Below, piece by piece: positions 17,801-25,157 of a stretch of 64,000 bases of DNA. This DNA is from an uncultured Alphaproteobacteria bacterium (GTDB lineage Bacteria > Pseudomonadota > Alphaproteobacteria > Micavibrionales > Micavibrionaceae). Within the stretch, counting starts at the first letter, position 1, and every line of letters begins with the position of its first letter. The position numbers and the translations under genes were made by a program. The stretch covers positions 96,261-160,260 of the forward strand of contig CALHAW010000002.1 in the NCBI GenBank assembly GCA_937934135.1, written 5' to 3'. The notes under the pieces are model-generated. The model saw nothing but the letters and a program-made list of their open reading frames with translations. It did not search any database and had not been told where the DNA came from.

Positions 17801-18826
17801 TGGGCCATCCGCGCCAAAATCGACAACAACCTGACCAGAAACGGCAAGATTACCTGCGACCAGATTTGTTTCATCCAATACTTCAAATGGATTAGTAAGT
17901 GCGGGAACATCATCTTGCACCACAGTATTATCCTGAGGAAGGATTGGGTTAATAGGATTAACACTAGGCGCAGTAAATTGAAGCGCCGTCGGGCCAATAG
18001 GGCCTGTATCATCGGGGGAATTAAACGGTGTTGGGCTAAAGCTACTTGCAAAACCAAAACCTGTGTTACCGCCTAAACCACCATCACCAGCTTCTGGCGC
18101 TAATTGGTTCAACGCTGTTGCGATGTCTGACCCATCGCCGCCAGCAGCAGGTTGGATGTTTGCAACTTGCGCCGCAATATCATCTACTTCGGCCGCTTCC
18201 GCAACTTCAAGAACTTCTTCTGTTGGATCGATTGTTTCTGTAAAGCCAGTCAAAAGGCTTTCGCTATCAACCGCTGTTCCATCAGCAACAGTAAGCTCAG
18301 CAGGAAGATCGCCTGCCATCACTTGTGAAAAATCATTAATAACCACTTGTGAACCGTCATTAAAAGTCAACACCATGTTGCCATTAATTACTTCCACATT
18401 TGCCGCATTCGAAGGATCAAAATCACAAATATATTTTTGACCGCCTTGAAGCGCAATTTCTTGTGTTGTGTTGGCCGCAGGCTGACCAATGCGGATTGCA
18501 TCGCCATTTATTGCCGCGCCAGCAGCAGTATCAATATTGTTTAAAGCAGAAGGAGATAGAGCAGCTGTCGTGAGGAGAGATTGATCAACCAACGTACCAT
18601 CTTCAAGGAAAAGTAAATTCCCGTTTTCAATAAGTGTTTCAAAGTTTGTAATGTTTAATGTTCCGCCATCTGCGAAAGAAATCACTAGCGACCCCGCATC
18701 ATTAAGTTGCAGCGCATCGATGTCATCTGCTGTAAAATTTAAACGTGCTGAAATGTCATCCGGTATTTGGTGACTGACAACTGTCCCTGCTTCGGGCTGT
18801 GATAGAATTACATTGTTACAAACCAT
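11894..18826 (-). CDS. Giant type I-secreted repeat adhesin (T1SS-143 repeats, LapA/BapA-like)
   Basis: The gene encodes 2310 residues with a strong start (AGAGGAG then ATG). Residues 1-310: two copies of a beta-rich prefix of the form F-x-DGG-x-L-x-I-x-NF (about 50-80 and 135-180), resembling BapA prefix domains, with TAAG at residues 100-103. About 315-2010: ten repeats of 130-150 residues starting VDET, with a TSGGVPVVVTF strand and the block PLDHADxxDPND, and ending DxDGD...DDxP (the T1SS-143 type), interspersed with three VCBS/cadherin-like domains (GxLxxNDE...DGTYSY). A linker with eight consecutive prolines follows (about 2020), then a DxDxDG-rich region that should bind calcium, and a C-terminal VCA0849-like type I secretion signal ending in GNIIV. 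It is an acidic surface adhesin, probably for biofilm or prey/host attachment. Seven cysteines are unusual for this class. Confidence 0.9.
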   Translation of the reverse strand: MVCNNVILSQPEAGTVVSHQIPDDISARLNFTADDIDALQLNDAGSLVISFADGGTLNITNFETLIENGNLLFLEDGTLVDQSLLTTAALSPSALNNIDTAAGAAINGDAIRIGQPAANTTQEIALQGGQKYICDFDPSNAANVEVINGNMVLTFNDGSQVVINDFSQVMAGDLPAELTVADGTAVDSESLLTGFTETIDPTEEVLEVAEAAEVDDIAAQVANIQPAAGGDGSDIATALNQLAPEAGDGGLGGNTGFGFASSFSPTPFNSPDDTGPIGPTALQFTAPSVNPINPILPQDNTVVQDDVPALTNPFEVLDETNLVAGNLAVSGQVVVDFGADGPGLICSTGNLVISGSEAGNAATLFSGGVPVVVDFDQATNTYTATANGTTIFTFVLDENDGSYTFEQFGPLDHADPNNDNDQINLDFNFVTKDADGDETAGIVRIIVRDDAPVALSQVAQQVDETNFIAGSATVSGRFFATPGQDVDGEYCGTDSFNATGSVAGGALTSNGVAVVVTFDAAINTYTGSAGALTVFTVVIDSATGEYDFTIFAPLDHADSTDPNDQIALNFGVKLVDFDGDSAEGFVTINVLDDAPVIEGGAEAVDETDGLPRMADGTIFVDFGEDGAGVLRGNNDFDVTGSVDNGVLTSNGVPVIVTFDVATDTYTGTAGTDTVFTFTIDPVTGDYEFEQFAPLDHADAADPNDSITLSFGVEAVDNDGDVQSTVVTVDVLDDAPLIVRDTVSVDETDLSAGPIILNDQVDVDFGEDGPGEICGNDAFNARQDLNGPVLNLTSGGVAVDVTFDVATNTYTGVAGATTIFTLEINSDGTYTYTQNEPLDHPDGTDPNDEITLNFGVKATDFDGDESARSIRVRVADDGPEVIDAQGTVDETNITDTVIGTVASNFGEDGAGEFNPTGTFASSGSQANGALTSGGVPVVVTFDSATGTYTGVAGTETIFTMVINDDGSYKFDLLGTLDHADATDPNDIINLDFGVEIEDFDGDTDTGKIRIRVQDDVPTIGDSSGDVDETNLDQGPLVFKDVIDTNFGAELGDVKPNGETSSSEPLSHCGFPVVITQTATGYQGIANGVVVFTLDIDPATGDYTYTQNEALDHSDTTNPDDVLSITFGILVESVDGDTDDGVIVINIADDGPVAVDDINSAEEDQLITGDLLANDELSQDGINTGDNTVTNVRFNGVDFPVPANGSETITGDYGVLTINSDGTYSYQANDFNPDGVDSFEYTLTDKDGDSDTATLNITVTPDGDPVAVDQDIAVDETNLTPGPVVMTGDLDVNFGPDGSGMVMPTDVTSFAPSGSLAGGALTSGGVPVVVTLNGNTYTGMAGSVTVFTVTINAQGTYDFRLFEPLDHADSTDPNDVISLDFGIKVLDADGDTAEGTFTVLVHDDAPVARDDGQTNVNEGQTVTGDVTTNDEFGEDTPNTIVEVRFGNTVVAVPDGGSASIDGQFGTFTLNSDGTYSYTANSNDPDGVDEFTYVLEDFDGDRDTAEISFKAIPQDDQPIIAPPPVGTVDETDGFDMVTGRINVNFGNDAPGSIDPNNVFASSVPNLTSCGEPVTVRVEGNTYIGESASGPVFTLEVLDNGEYKFTQLAQLDHPDTTNPNDVINLDFGITATDADGDKADTTLRIRVLDDGPEIGSITNAIDETSFGNVIAASGIVPHDFGQDGAGEITPNGLFQALFQRDGSPVTLSSGGNPIAVTETATGYVGTANGQTIFTLTINPATGAYSYRQFDAIDHPDGTDPNDVIWLKFYVDITDKDGDTDTGTIIIDVADDAPTVGNASSIVDETGGLDTVTGSVAADAGADGSVQGVVGNNVFSASDATLTSNGQAVRVTYNANNGTYTGTAGGRSIFTLKINDDGSYTFRQLDELDHPNSNSANDNIALRFGVEITDGDGDSDTGTITINVRDDGPNARNDVDALSRTETRETGNVLSNDSFGQDGAGRLVTTGTFVGNFGTLTLNANGSYTYVRSGRAGGTDRFNYTIEDNDGDRDTAQLTINVTANPAPPPPPPPPFFGGGDGGDGTPLVFDLDGDGIELTNTENGVLFDVDVDGVAEQTAWVSGDDGLLALDRNNDGQITDRSELFGDTDGFEDGFQNLSSYDSNNDGVIDANDDVYEDLRIWQDVNQDGVSDDGELLTLAQIGIVSINLNASLPEDFYIAGNLISHISEFTFADGSTGTVVDAVFNYDNTSYATDGVLDTFLFQAVANEAAEAMADIVGFNAEEGDAVDLSLLIDSENDVTEAIQDFVFVSETEDGDTIISVDVDGADGPAEAREVARLQNVTGQTLDDLVDNGNIIV
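12790..17890 (-). repeat. Protein-coding tandem repeat region: ten T1SS-143 domains and three VCBS-like domains
   Basis: Ten VDET-headed domains follow one another. VCBS/cadherin-like domains come after domain 6 (AEEDQLITGDLLANDE), after domain 7 (VNEGQTVTGDVTTNDE) and after domain 10 (TETRETGNVLSNDS). The repeats are clear at protein level but diverged at DNA level, so recent slippage is not evident. Confidence 0.85.
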
Positions 18827-18923
18827 TGGATATCTCCTCTTTCCAATTAATATTACAAAAAATAAGTACGCCCTTTTCGTGAATGTCCTATAATCTACAG
18901 ATATTCACAAATAATGCTATGGG

Positions 18924-18952
18924 AAATTAACGTTTCCTTAAAGATTTGTCAA
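18924..18952 (-). promoter_or_regulatory. Sigma-70-like promoter of the adhesin gene
   Basis: On the minus strand a perfect -35 TTGACA (18952-18947) is followed after exactly 17 nt by the -10-like TAATTT (18929-18924). It would give a leader of about 90 nt before the adhesin start codon. Location and orientation fit; activity is inferred. Confidence 0.6.
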
Positions 18953-19102
18953 TGATTATGTTAAACTTTCTTGACGTTTCTGACTTACCATATTGAACTT
19001 ACTCGATTATTTTATGAGATTCAGACAAACAAAATCAAATAAAACGCTCAAATCTATATGGAATATGGCCTGAAATTAGTTTAAATATACTTAACGCAAT
19101 AG

Positions 19103-19148
19103 AAAAAACGGGCTTTCTGCTCTCTATATTAAGCAAAAAACCCGTTTT
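19103..19148 (-). terminator. Terminator after serA
   Basis: On the minus strand AAAACGGG and CCCGTTTT form an 8-bp stem with a long loop (about 28 nt), and the right arm runs into TTTTTT. It lies about 40 bp after the serA stop codon. Confidence 0.6.
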
Positions 19149-19186
19149 ATTTGCGATAATACTGTGATTTGAAGGCTTTAGCGGTC

Positions 19187-20776
19187 TTAAAAATTCATCT
19201 TCTTTGCCATTGTGATCTGTTCAAGGCTGGAAATTTCGTCCAATAAATCCTCTGTAAGCGGGGCATCAAGTGACAAAAGGCAGATCGCCGAATCGCCTTT
19301 AGGCGTCCTTCCAAGGTGGAAATTAGCAATATTCTGCCCGGCATTCCCCAAAATACTACCCACCTGACCGATCATGCCCGGCTTATCATTATTGCGGATG
19401 AACAGCATATTCTCACTTAAACCTGCTTCGATACGCACGCCTTCAATATCGACTATGCGTGGTTCTTTCCCTGTAAATAACGTGCCTGAAACAGAACGGC
19501 TGCGCGCTTCTGTTTCTACATTCACCACAATAACACTCCGCCAATCTTTGGATGATCCGCTTTTTGTTTCAGAAAACTTAATACCACGACTTTCCGCAAG
19601 ACTCATCACATTGACCATATTCACGGTTTCAAGCTGTGTTTTTAAAAGCGCTGCCATCAACATTTGTGTGATCGGTTTTGTGTTCACATCTGTGACCGTA
19701 CCAACATATTCAATATTGACGGCCTTAATCGCATGCTCAGTAATCTGCCCCGCAAAACTACCAAGCTGCTCTGCCAGTTTCATATACGGCTTTAAGCGCG
19801 GGGCATCATCCGCAGAGATAGAAGGCATGTTCAGCGCATTGGTAACCGCGCCATTGGTTAAGTAATCCGCCATTTGTTCTGCGACTTGAATGGCAACATT
19901 AACTTGTGCCTCGGTTGTTGCTGCCCCTAAATGCGGGGTACAAACAACATTTGGATGACCAAATAAAATATTTTCTTTTGCTGGTTCTTCCTCAAACACA
20001 TCAAGCGCCGCACCTGCAACCTTACCGCTATCCAAAGCTTCTTTTAAATCGGCTTCAATAATAATGCCGCCCCGCGCACAATTAATCAGGCGCACACCAT
20101 TTTTCATTTTGGCGATTGAATCCTTATTAATAAGCCCCGCCGTTTTTTCATTCTTCGGCACATGGATCGTAATAAAATCCGCACGGGCAAATAACTCTTC
20201 CAATTCAACTTTTTCAACGCCCAATTCCATTGCACGTTCTTCTGTCAGGAAAGGATCAAAGGCCACTACATTCATTTTAAGACCAACGGCCCGGTCAGCA
20301 ACAATACCGCCAATATTACCACATCCAATTACACCCAAGGTTTTAGAAAAAAGCTCCGCCCCCATAAATTTTTTCTTTTCCCATTTTCCTGCATGGGTGG
20401 ATTCATTGGCCTGTGGAATTTGGCGCGCCATAGAAAACATCATCGCAATGGCATGCTCTGCGGTGGTGATAGAATTTCCAAACGGCGTATTCATCACAAT
20501 CACACCACTATCTGTCGCTGCCTTCACATCAATATTATCAACCCCAATACCCGCACGACCAATTACTTTAAGATTGGTAGCCGCGGCCAGAATTTCGGGA
20601 GTGACCGTTGTGCTGGATCGCATGGCAAGCCCATCATATTTTGGGATTTCGGCAATCAACTCTTCTGGTGTTAGTCCAGATTTCTCCGTAACGTCACAGC
20701 CTTTTTTGGTAAAAATTTCAGTCGCAAGGGGGTGCATTTTGTCCGCAATAAGGACTTTGGGTTTTGTATTAGACAT
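19187..20776 (-). CDS. serA: D-3-phosphoglycerate dehydrogenase
   Basis: The 529-residue enzyme oxidises 3-phosphoglycerate to 3-phosphohydroxypyruvate, the first step of serine synthesis. The NAD-binding motif GVIGCGNIGG lies near residue 146, and LINCARGGIIIEADL and the catalytic-histidine segment TPHLGAAT (about 284) follow. An intervening domain (about 320-450) and a C-terminal ACT domain (NDKPGMIGQVGSILG) complete the long form of SerA. ACT domains bind amino acids, so feedback by serine is possible. AGGAG precedes the start codon by 6 nt. serC, pdxJ and serB follow within 4 kb. Confidence 0.96.
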   Translation of the reverse strand: MSNTKPKVLIADKMHPLATEIFTKKGCDVTEKSGLTPEELIAEIPKYDGLAMRSSTTVTPEILAAATNLKVIGRAGIGVDNIDVKAATDSGVIVMNTPFGNSITTAEHAIAMMFSMARQIPQANESTHAGKWEKKKFMGAELFSKTLGVIGCGNIGGIVADRAVGLKMNVVAFDPFLTEERAMELGVEKVELEELFARADFITIHVPKNEKTAGLINKDSIAKMKNGVRLINCARGGIIIEADLKEALDSGKVAGAALDVFEEEPAKENILFGHPNVVCTPHLGAATTEAQVNVAIQVAEQMADYLTNGAVTNALNMPSISADDAPRLKPYMKLAEQLGSFAGQITEHAIKAVNIEYVGTVTDVNTKPITQMLMAALLKTQLETVNMVNVMSLAESRGIKFSETKSGSSKDWRSVIVVNVETEARSRSVSGTLFTGKEPRIVDIEGVRIEAGLSENMLFIRNNDKPGMIGQVGSILGNAGQNIANFHLGRTPKGDSAICLLSLDAPLTEDLLDEISSLEQITMAKKMNF

Positions 20777-20861
20777 CGATAACTCCTATTTTTGTCTTGT
20801 TGTAGGAAAACAGGCCTCCTTGATACCATGACCCAATAATAAAACAAGGGACAAAACACGA

Positions 20862-21542
20862 GTGGAATGTCATAGTTTAAGAATGGATCACGATAATTTT
20901 ATAACGCTGCCTTATAAACTAGAACGAAGCGCGCCGCCCTTTGAAGAAAATGACATTAAGTCACCTGAAAACCTGTTTCGTCACATCCTTAAAAAATATA
21001 CCAAGCACGATGATCACATGTTCGATCCGTTCGCAGGATTAGGGACATCCTTATTTGTCGCGGAAGAATTAAACCGCATCCCCTTTGGGATTGAAGCAGA
21101 ACAGCAAAAATATCAATGGGTGGCAGGGCAATTAGAAAACTGGACGCATCTGGTCAATGATGACGCGGCAAATCTTGCAAAATATGACTTTCCCAAAATG
21201 GATTTAATCCTAACCTCGCCGCCTTATATGTTGCGCAATCATAAATGGAATCCGGTATTTGGGGGTGATCCCAAATATGCAGGGTATGATAAATACCTTA
21301 AACGCATGGGCGTTATCTTTGGGAAAGCCGCACCCATTATGAAAAAAAATGCGCCACTTATTATACAGGTGGATAATTTAACACACGGGAAGATCTTCAC
21401 CCCGCTGGCACGTGATATCGCCAACGCGATTAATAAGAACTTTATTCAAACTGGTGAAACCATCGTGCAATGGAAAATCATAAAGGGTGAGGCAAAACCA
21501 AAAGAAGCACACACCCAATTTTTAATTTTCAAGAAACGCTGA
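20862..21542 (+). CDS. Small solitary DNA methyltransferase (N4/N6 amino-methyltransferase family)
   Basis: The SAM-binding motif FDPFAGLGTSL (about residue 54) precedes the catalytic motif LTSPPYM (about 120). SPPY is the form found in many N4-cytosine methyltransferases, but N6-adenine is not excluded, and members of this fold can also act on RNA. At 226 residues there is little room for a separate target-recognition domain. No restriction endonuclease lies nearby, so it would act alone. The track start is a GTG with AAGGG 11 nt upstream; an ATG at 20883 (MDHDNF) is the alternative. It is transcribed divergently from serA and ends just before lysE. Confidence 0.75.
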   Translation: MECHSLRMDHDNFITLPYKLERSAPPFEENDIKSPENLFRHILKKYTKHDDHMFDPFAGLGTSLFVAEELNRIPFGIEAEQQKYQWVAGQLENWTHLVNDDAANLAKYDFPKMDLILTSPPYMLRNHKWNPVFGGDPKYAGYDKYLKRMGVIFGKAAPIMKKNAPLIIQVDNLTHGKIFTPLARDIANAINKNFIQTGETIVQWKIIKGEAKPKEAHTQFLIFKKR

Positions 21543-21567
21543 CAAAATTGTAAAAAACTGATTTAAT
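21539..21567 (+). promoter_or_regulatory. Candidate promoter of the LysE-family gene (possible leaderless transcript)
   Basis: CTGACA (21539-21544) and TTTAAT (21562-21567) are 17 nt apart and differ from the consensus at one position each. The ATG of the next gene begins 8 nt after the -10 box and has no Shine-Dalgarno, so transcription would begin at or next to the start codon. Confidence 0.45.
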
Positions 21568-21574
21568 ACTGACC

Positions 21575-22204
21575 ATGACACTCGATAGCATTTTAATCCT
21601 TCTCATCGCCGTTGCCTCTATTTCCTTTAAACCAGGGCCTGGTATGGCGGCAATCATCGCCCGCGCCATTGAAAATGGTTTCCTATCTGCCTTTTTGGTG
21701 AGCATGGGCGCCATCACGATTGAACTTGTTTACTTCACCCTCGCTTATTTCAGTTTTTCCTTCATCGAAGAATTTCTGCCTGCCCTCGTCATTATTTTAA
21801 AAATTATCGGAAGCGCCTATATTTTCTATTTGGCCTATGGCGCGTTCAAAAAATCAAAAGAAATTCTGTTGATAAATGATGCCATTCCAAAAGTTTCCTA
21901 TATAAAAGACTATCTAACGGGAGTCACTGTAACACTTGCGAACCCACTCGTAATTTTATTCTATACCGCGCTTATTCCGACGGTTTTGGATTTATCTTCT
22001 ATTAATATAGAAGGATTGACGATTGCTCTTCTTATTATCTTTGCCGTTCATTTTGTGATTTTAACCGCACAGAGTTTATTGGCTAGCCAAGTTCGTGCGA
22101 TGCTTCAAGACAAGATGACAATCCAAAAATTTAATATGATCTCCGCTATCCTGCTTTGCGGCGTTGGGGGTTATATTGTCATTAGCCTAATCCAAGCGCT
22201 TTAG
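21575..22204 (+). CDS. LysE/RhtB-family amino acid exporter
   Basis: The 209-residue protein has about six hydrophobic helices and the family N-terminus with [18 protein letters not shown] and the LGAxxxx-type second helix region. LysE/RhtB proteins expel amino acids such as lysine, homoserine, threonine or cysteine derivatives by proton exchange. The substrate cannot be told from sequence; its place between serA and serC makes serine or a related metabolite a reasonable guess. The stop codon overlaps the serC stop codon on the other strand (TTAG at 22201-22204). Confidence 0.88.
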   Translation: MTLDSILILLIAVASISFKPGPGMAAIIARAIENGFLSAFLVSMGAITIELVYFTLAYFSFSFIEEFLPALVIILKIIGSAYIFYLAYGAFKKSKEILLINDAIPKVSYIKDYLTGVTVTLANPLVILFYTALIPTVLDLSSINIEGLTIALLIIFAVHFVILTAQSLLASQVRAMLQDKMTIQKFNMISAILLCGVGGYIVISLIQAL

Positions 22205-23358
22205 GCTTCCGCCGCTTTCGCAGCCGCATACGCCCAATCAAGCCATGGCATTAATCTTGCCACATCATCAGGCTCAACCGTTGCGCCGCCCCAAATACGG
22301 ATACCCGCAGGCGCGGCGCGATACGAAGCCACATCATACCCCGCCTTTTCGGCTTCCAACATTTTTGTCATACCCTTAACAAACGCCAAACGGTCCTCTT
22401 CTGATTTTTCGTTAAACCACGGGTCTGTTATTTTAAGACAGATCGAGGTATGGCTTTCTGTCCCTTCGGCTTCGGCCAAAAATTCAATCCAGTCTGTTTT
22501 GGTAACCCAGTCAGCCACGGCCTGATAACTATCAGCACTGCGGGCAATAGTGGTTTTAAGGCCACCAATAGATTCAACCCATTTAAGGGCATCAAGACAA
22601 TCTTCTGCCGCCATCATAGAAGGGGTGTTTAATGTTGCGCCCTGATATGCACCTTCAATAATTTTATCCCCTTTGGTCAGGCGGAAAATTTTGGGAAGAG
22701 GGCGATCTGGTCTGAAATTTTGTAAGCGTTTTGCCGCACGCGGCGACAACACCAACATACCATGCGCCCCTTCGGATCCTAAAACTTTCTGCCAGCTCCA
22801 CGTCACCACATCCAGTTTTTCCCATGGTAGATCATAGGCAAACACCGCAGATGTCGCATCACATATCGTCAACCCTTCACGATCATCCTTAATCCAATCT
22901 GCATTGGGGACACGCACGCCTGATGTTGTGCCATTCCATGTAAAGACCACATCACGGTCTGTATCAACTTTACTTAAATCCGGTAGTTTGCCGTAGTCGG
23001 CTTTATGGATGTTTACATCATCTAGCTTTAATTGCTCTGTTACATCCTTGATCCAATCAATACCAAAACTTTCCCAGCCCAGCATCTCAACCCCGCGCGC
23101 ACCCAATAAATTCCACATTGCAATTTCAACAGCGCCTGTATCAGAAGCAGGAACGATCGCACAACGATATCCCTCTGGAATACCCAGTAACGCCACATGG
23201 CGGTCAATCACTTCTTTTAGCTTAGCCTTACCGCCCGCCGCACGGTGGGAACGCCCGTACCAACCATCCTTAATCGCATCCGCGTTCCATCCCGGGCGCT
23301 TCGCACAAGGACCAGAAGAAAATTTAGGATTATTAGGCTTTATTGATGGTTTTTGCAT
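22201..23358 (-). CDS. serC: Phosphoserine aminotransferase
   Basis: The 385-residue class V PLP aminotransferase is of the alphaproteobacterial type (start [13 protein letters not shown]). The PLP-binding lysine lies in [15 protein letters not shown] (about 190-200). It converts phosphohydroxypyruvate to phosphoserine and also acts on the 4-phosphohydroxythreonine branch of pyridoxal-phosphate synthesis. AAAGGAA precedes the start. It is divergent from pdxJ-serB across a 138-bp intergenic region, so pathway genes on both strands share this control region. Confidence 0.95.
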   Translation of the reverse strand: MQKPSIKPNNPKFSSGPCAKRPGWNADAIKDGWYGRSHRAAGGKAKLKEVIDRHVALLGIPEGYRCAIVPASDTGAVEIAMWNLLGARGVEMLGWESFGIDWIKDVTEQLKLDDVNIHKADYGKLPDLSKVDTDRDVVFTWNGTTSGVRVPNADWIKDDREGLTICDATSAVFAYDLPWEKLDVVTWSWQKVLGSEGAHGMLVLSPRAAKRLQNFRPDRPLPKIFRLTKGDKIIEGAYQGATLNTPSMMAAEDCLDALKWVESIGGLKTTIARSADSYQAVADWVTKTDWIEFLAEAEGTESHTSICLKITDPWFNEKSEEDRLAFVKGMTKMLEAEKAGYDVASYRAAPAGIRIWGGATVEPDDVARLMPWLDWAYAAAKAAEA

Positions 23359-23496
23359 GCGGGTTTCCTTTAATTTCTTGGGATTTAAATGACACAGTTA
23401 AAATAACGCGGTTTGCGCACCACGCAAGATAAAAAATTCTTGATAAAACCATTATAAAACCCTTCGCAACATCCCATCGATGCGCTAAAAAGACGC

Positions 23497-24243
23497 ATGA
23501 CAAAATTATCTGTAAATTTGAACAAAGTCGCATTACTGCGCAATCAACGTGATGTAGGGTACCCTGACCTGATAGAGCATGCCCGATTGATCCTTGATGC
23601 GGGCGCGCACGGTATTACCGTTCATCCCCGCCCAGATGAACGTCATGTGCGCCAAAGCGATATTCCAGCGCTCAGTCATTTTATCGGAAGTTGTGGCAAT
23701 AACAGTATCGAATTAAATATTGAAGGCTATCCTTCCGCAGAATTTCTGGATTTAGTCACAAAACATCATTGCCACCAAGTCACATTAGTACCCGATGACC
23801 CAAACCAAAGCACATCAGATCATGGATGGGATGTTGTTAATAAAAGTGGATTCTTAAAGCCCATTGTTAAGCGCCTTCAGGACGCAGGGCGGCGCGTCTC
23901 TTTATTTCTTGACCCTGATCCCATGTTGATTGAGCATGTTGTGAAAACAGGAGCGGAGCAGATAGAGCTTTACACAGGCCCTTACGCTGAAAATAACATT
24001 TCATTAGATCAATATACAACCACCGCCACACGTGCGCATGAAGAAAACATTGACGTCAATGCAGGACATGATCTCAGCCTCGATAACCTCGCCAAATTCT
24101 TGGTCGCTGTACCAAATTGCGCGGAAGTATCAATCGGCCACGCCATCACCGCGGACGCTCTGAAAATGGGATGGCACAGCGCCGTCACGGCCTATCTCAC
24201 CGCCATTAACTATGCAGACAAAAAGAAAAAAGATACGGCATGA
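23497..24243 (+). CDS. pdxJ: Pyridoxine 5'-phosphate synthase
   Basis: The 248-residue TIM-barrel enzyme condenses 1-deoxyxylulose 5-phosphate with 3-amino-2-oxopropyl phosphate to pyridoxine 5'-phosphate. Family signatures are the N-terminus KLSVNLNKVALLRNQR, HPRPDERHVR (about 46-55), the glutamate strand IELNIEGYP and ELYTGPYAE. Only one start fits the family and it lacks a strong Shine-Dalgarno. The stop codon overlaps the serB start (ATGA), so the two are translationally coupled. Confidence 0.96.
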   Translation: MTKLSVNLNKVALLRNQRDVGYPDLIEHARLILDAGAHGITVHPRPDERHVRQSDIPALSHFIGSCGNNSIELNIEGYPSAEFLDLVTKHHCHQVTLVPDDPNQSTSDHGWDVVNKSGFLKPIVKRLQDAGRRVSLFLDPDPMLIEHVVKTGAEQIELYTGPYAENNISLDQYTTTATRAHEENIDVNAGHDLSLDNLAKFLVAVPNCAEVSIGHAITADALKMGWHSAVTAYLTAINYADKKKKDTA

Positions 24244-25100
24244 CTCATATTTTAACACTTGTTGCATCAGACACCCCCTTAACGGAAAAACATTTTGATC
24301 TGCTTGGTAGTTTGAAAACCACGCCTGATTGGTTGGAGCGCAGTAAAGCGGTAGATTTTAAAATTGATACAACCTTATCGATTGAAGAAATAAAAGCGCT
24401 CCGTCGGGCGTTTGACGGGGATAAGATTGATGTGTTTTGTACGGCGGAAGAGGGGCGTAAAAAAGTATTATTCCTTGCCGATATGGATTCAACCATTGTC
24501 ACCAGTGAAACATTGGATGAAATGGCGGAGGAAGCAGGGCTTAAAGACAAAGTATCAAAGATCACAGAACGTGCCATGCGCGGTGAGGTCGATTTTCATG
24601 GCGCGATAAAAGAGCGCGTTGGTTTACTGAATGGTCTCTCCATTGAGGCATTGAGCCGCACCTTAAACCAAACTGAAATTTCAAAGGGCGCGCGTACGCT
24701 TTTAAAAGCACTTAAAAATGAGGGCGTGTTTTGTGCTTTGGTATCGGGTGGATTTACATTTTTTACGGGCGCGATTGGCGAGAAACTTAATTTTGATGCA
24801 CATCATGGAAACGTACTAAATATTGAAAATGGTAAATTAACAGGCGGCGTACAAGATCCGATTTTGGATAAAAATGCGAAGCTCAACTTCCTGAAATTAT
24901 ATTGCGAAGAACTAAGTTTGGATTTATCTGAAACCATTGCCATTGGTGACGGCGCAAATGATCTTCCCATGCTCGAAGCCGCAGGTCTTGGGATAGGCTA
25001 TCACCCCAAACCATTATTAGAAGACAAACTCATAAACTGTATCCGCCACACAGACTTAACGTCAGTGCTTTATATGCAAGGTTATTCAAGCGTACTCTAA
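24240..25100 (+). CDS. serB: Phosphoserine phosphatase
   Basis: The 286-residue HAD-family enzyme performs the last step of serine synthesis. The nucleophile motif DMDSTIV starts near residue 81, the second motif is LVSGGFTFF, and the metal motif IGDGANDLPML lies near 233. The N-terminal 70 residues form the regulatory extension seen in longer SerB proteins. It shares an ATGA overlap with pdxJ and completes serA-serC-serB within 6 kb. Confidence 0.95.
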   Translation: MTHILTLVASDTPLTEKHFDLLGSLKTTPDWLERSKAVDFKIDTTLSIEEIKALRRAFDGDKIDVFCTAEEGRKKVLFLADMDSTIVTSETLDEMAEEAGLKDKVSKITERAMRGEVDFHGAIKERVGLLNGLSIEALSRTLNQTEISKGARTLLKALKNEGVFCALVSGGFTFFTGAIGEKLNFDAHHGNVLNIENGKLTGGVQDPILDKNAKLNFLKLYCEELSLDLSETIAIGDGANDLPMLEAAGLGIGYHPKPLLEDKLINCIRHTDLTSVLYMQGYSSVL

Positions 25101-25118
25101 AATCGCCCTTTAAAATCT

Positions 25119-25148
25119 TTGTGCAATTATGTGATTTTGGCGTACAAT
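25119..25148 (+). promoter_or_regulatory. Candidate promoter of the AAA+ gene (possible leaderless transcript)
   Basis: TTGTGC (25119-25124) and TACAAT (25143-25148) are separated by 18 nt. The ATG of the AAA+ gene begins 10 nt after the -10 box and has no Shine-Dalgarno, so the transcript may start within a few bases of the ATG. Confidence 0.4.
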
Positions 25149-25157
25149 TAAAATATC

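Larger units (their letters stand above)
18827..19186. other. Intergenic region between serA and the adhesin gene
   Basis: This 360-bp AT-rich stretch holds the adhesin promoter and leader at its left end and the serA terminator at its right end. I see no ORF with a ribosome binding site and no recognisable RNA gene in the middle part. Confidence 0.6.

Noticed and set aside
12790-17890. CRISPR-like periodicity
   Set aside because: The repeats are long, protein-coding and diverged in DNA; there are no short identical repeats with spacers and no cas gene.
20064-20831. 255-residue plus-strand ORF opposite serA
   Set aside because: serA is a complete, well-conserved gene on the other strand; the ORF is a shadow without family features.
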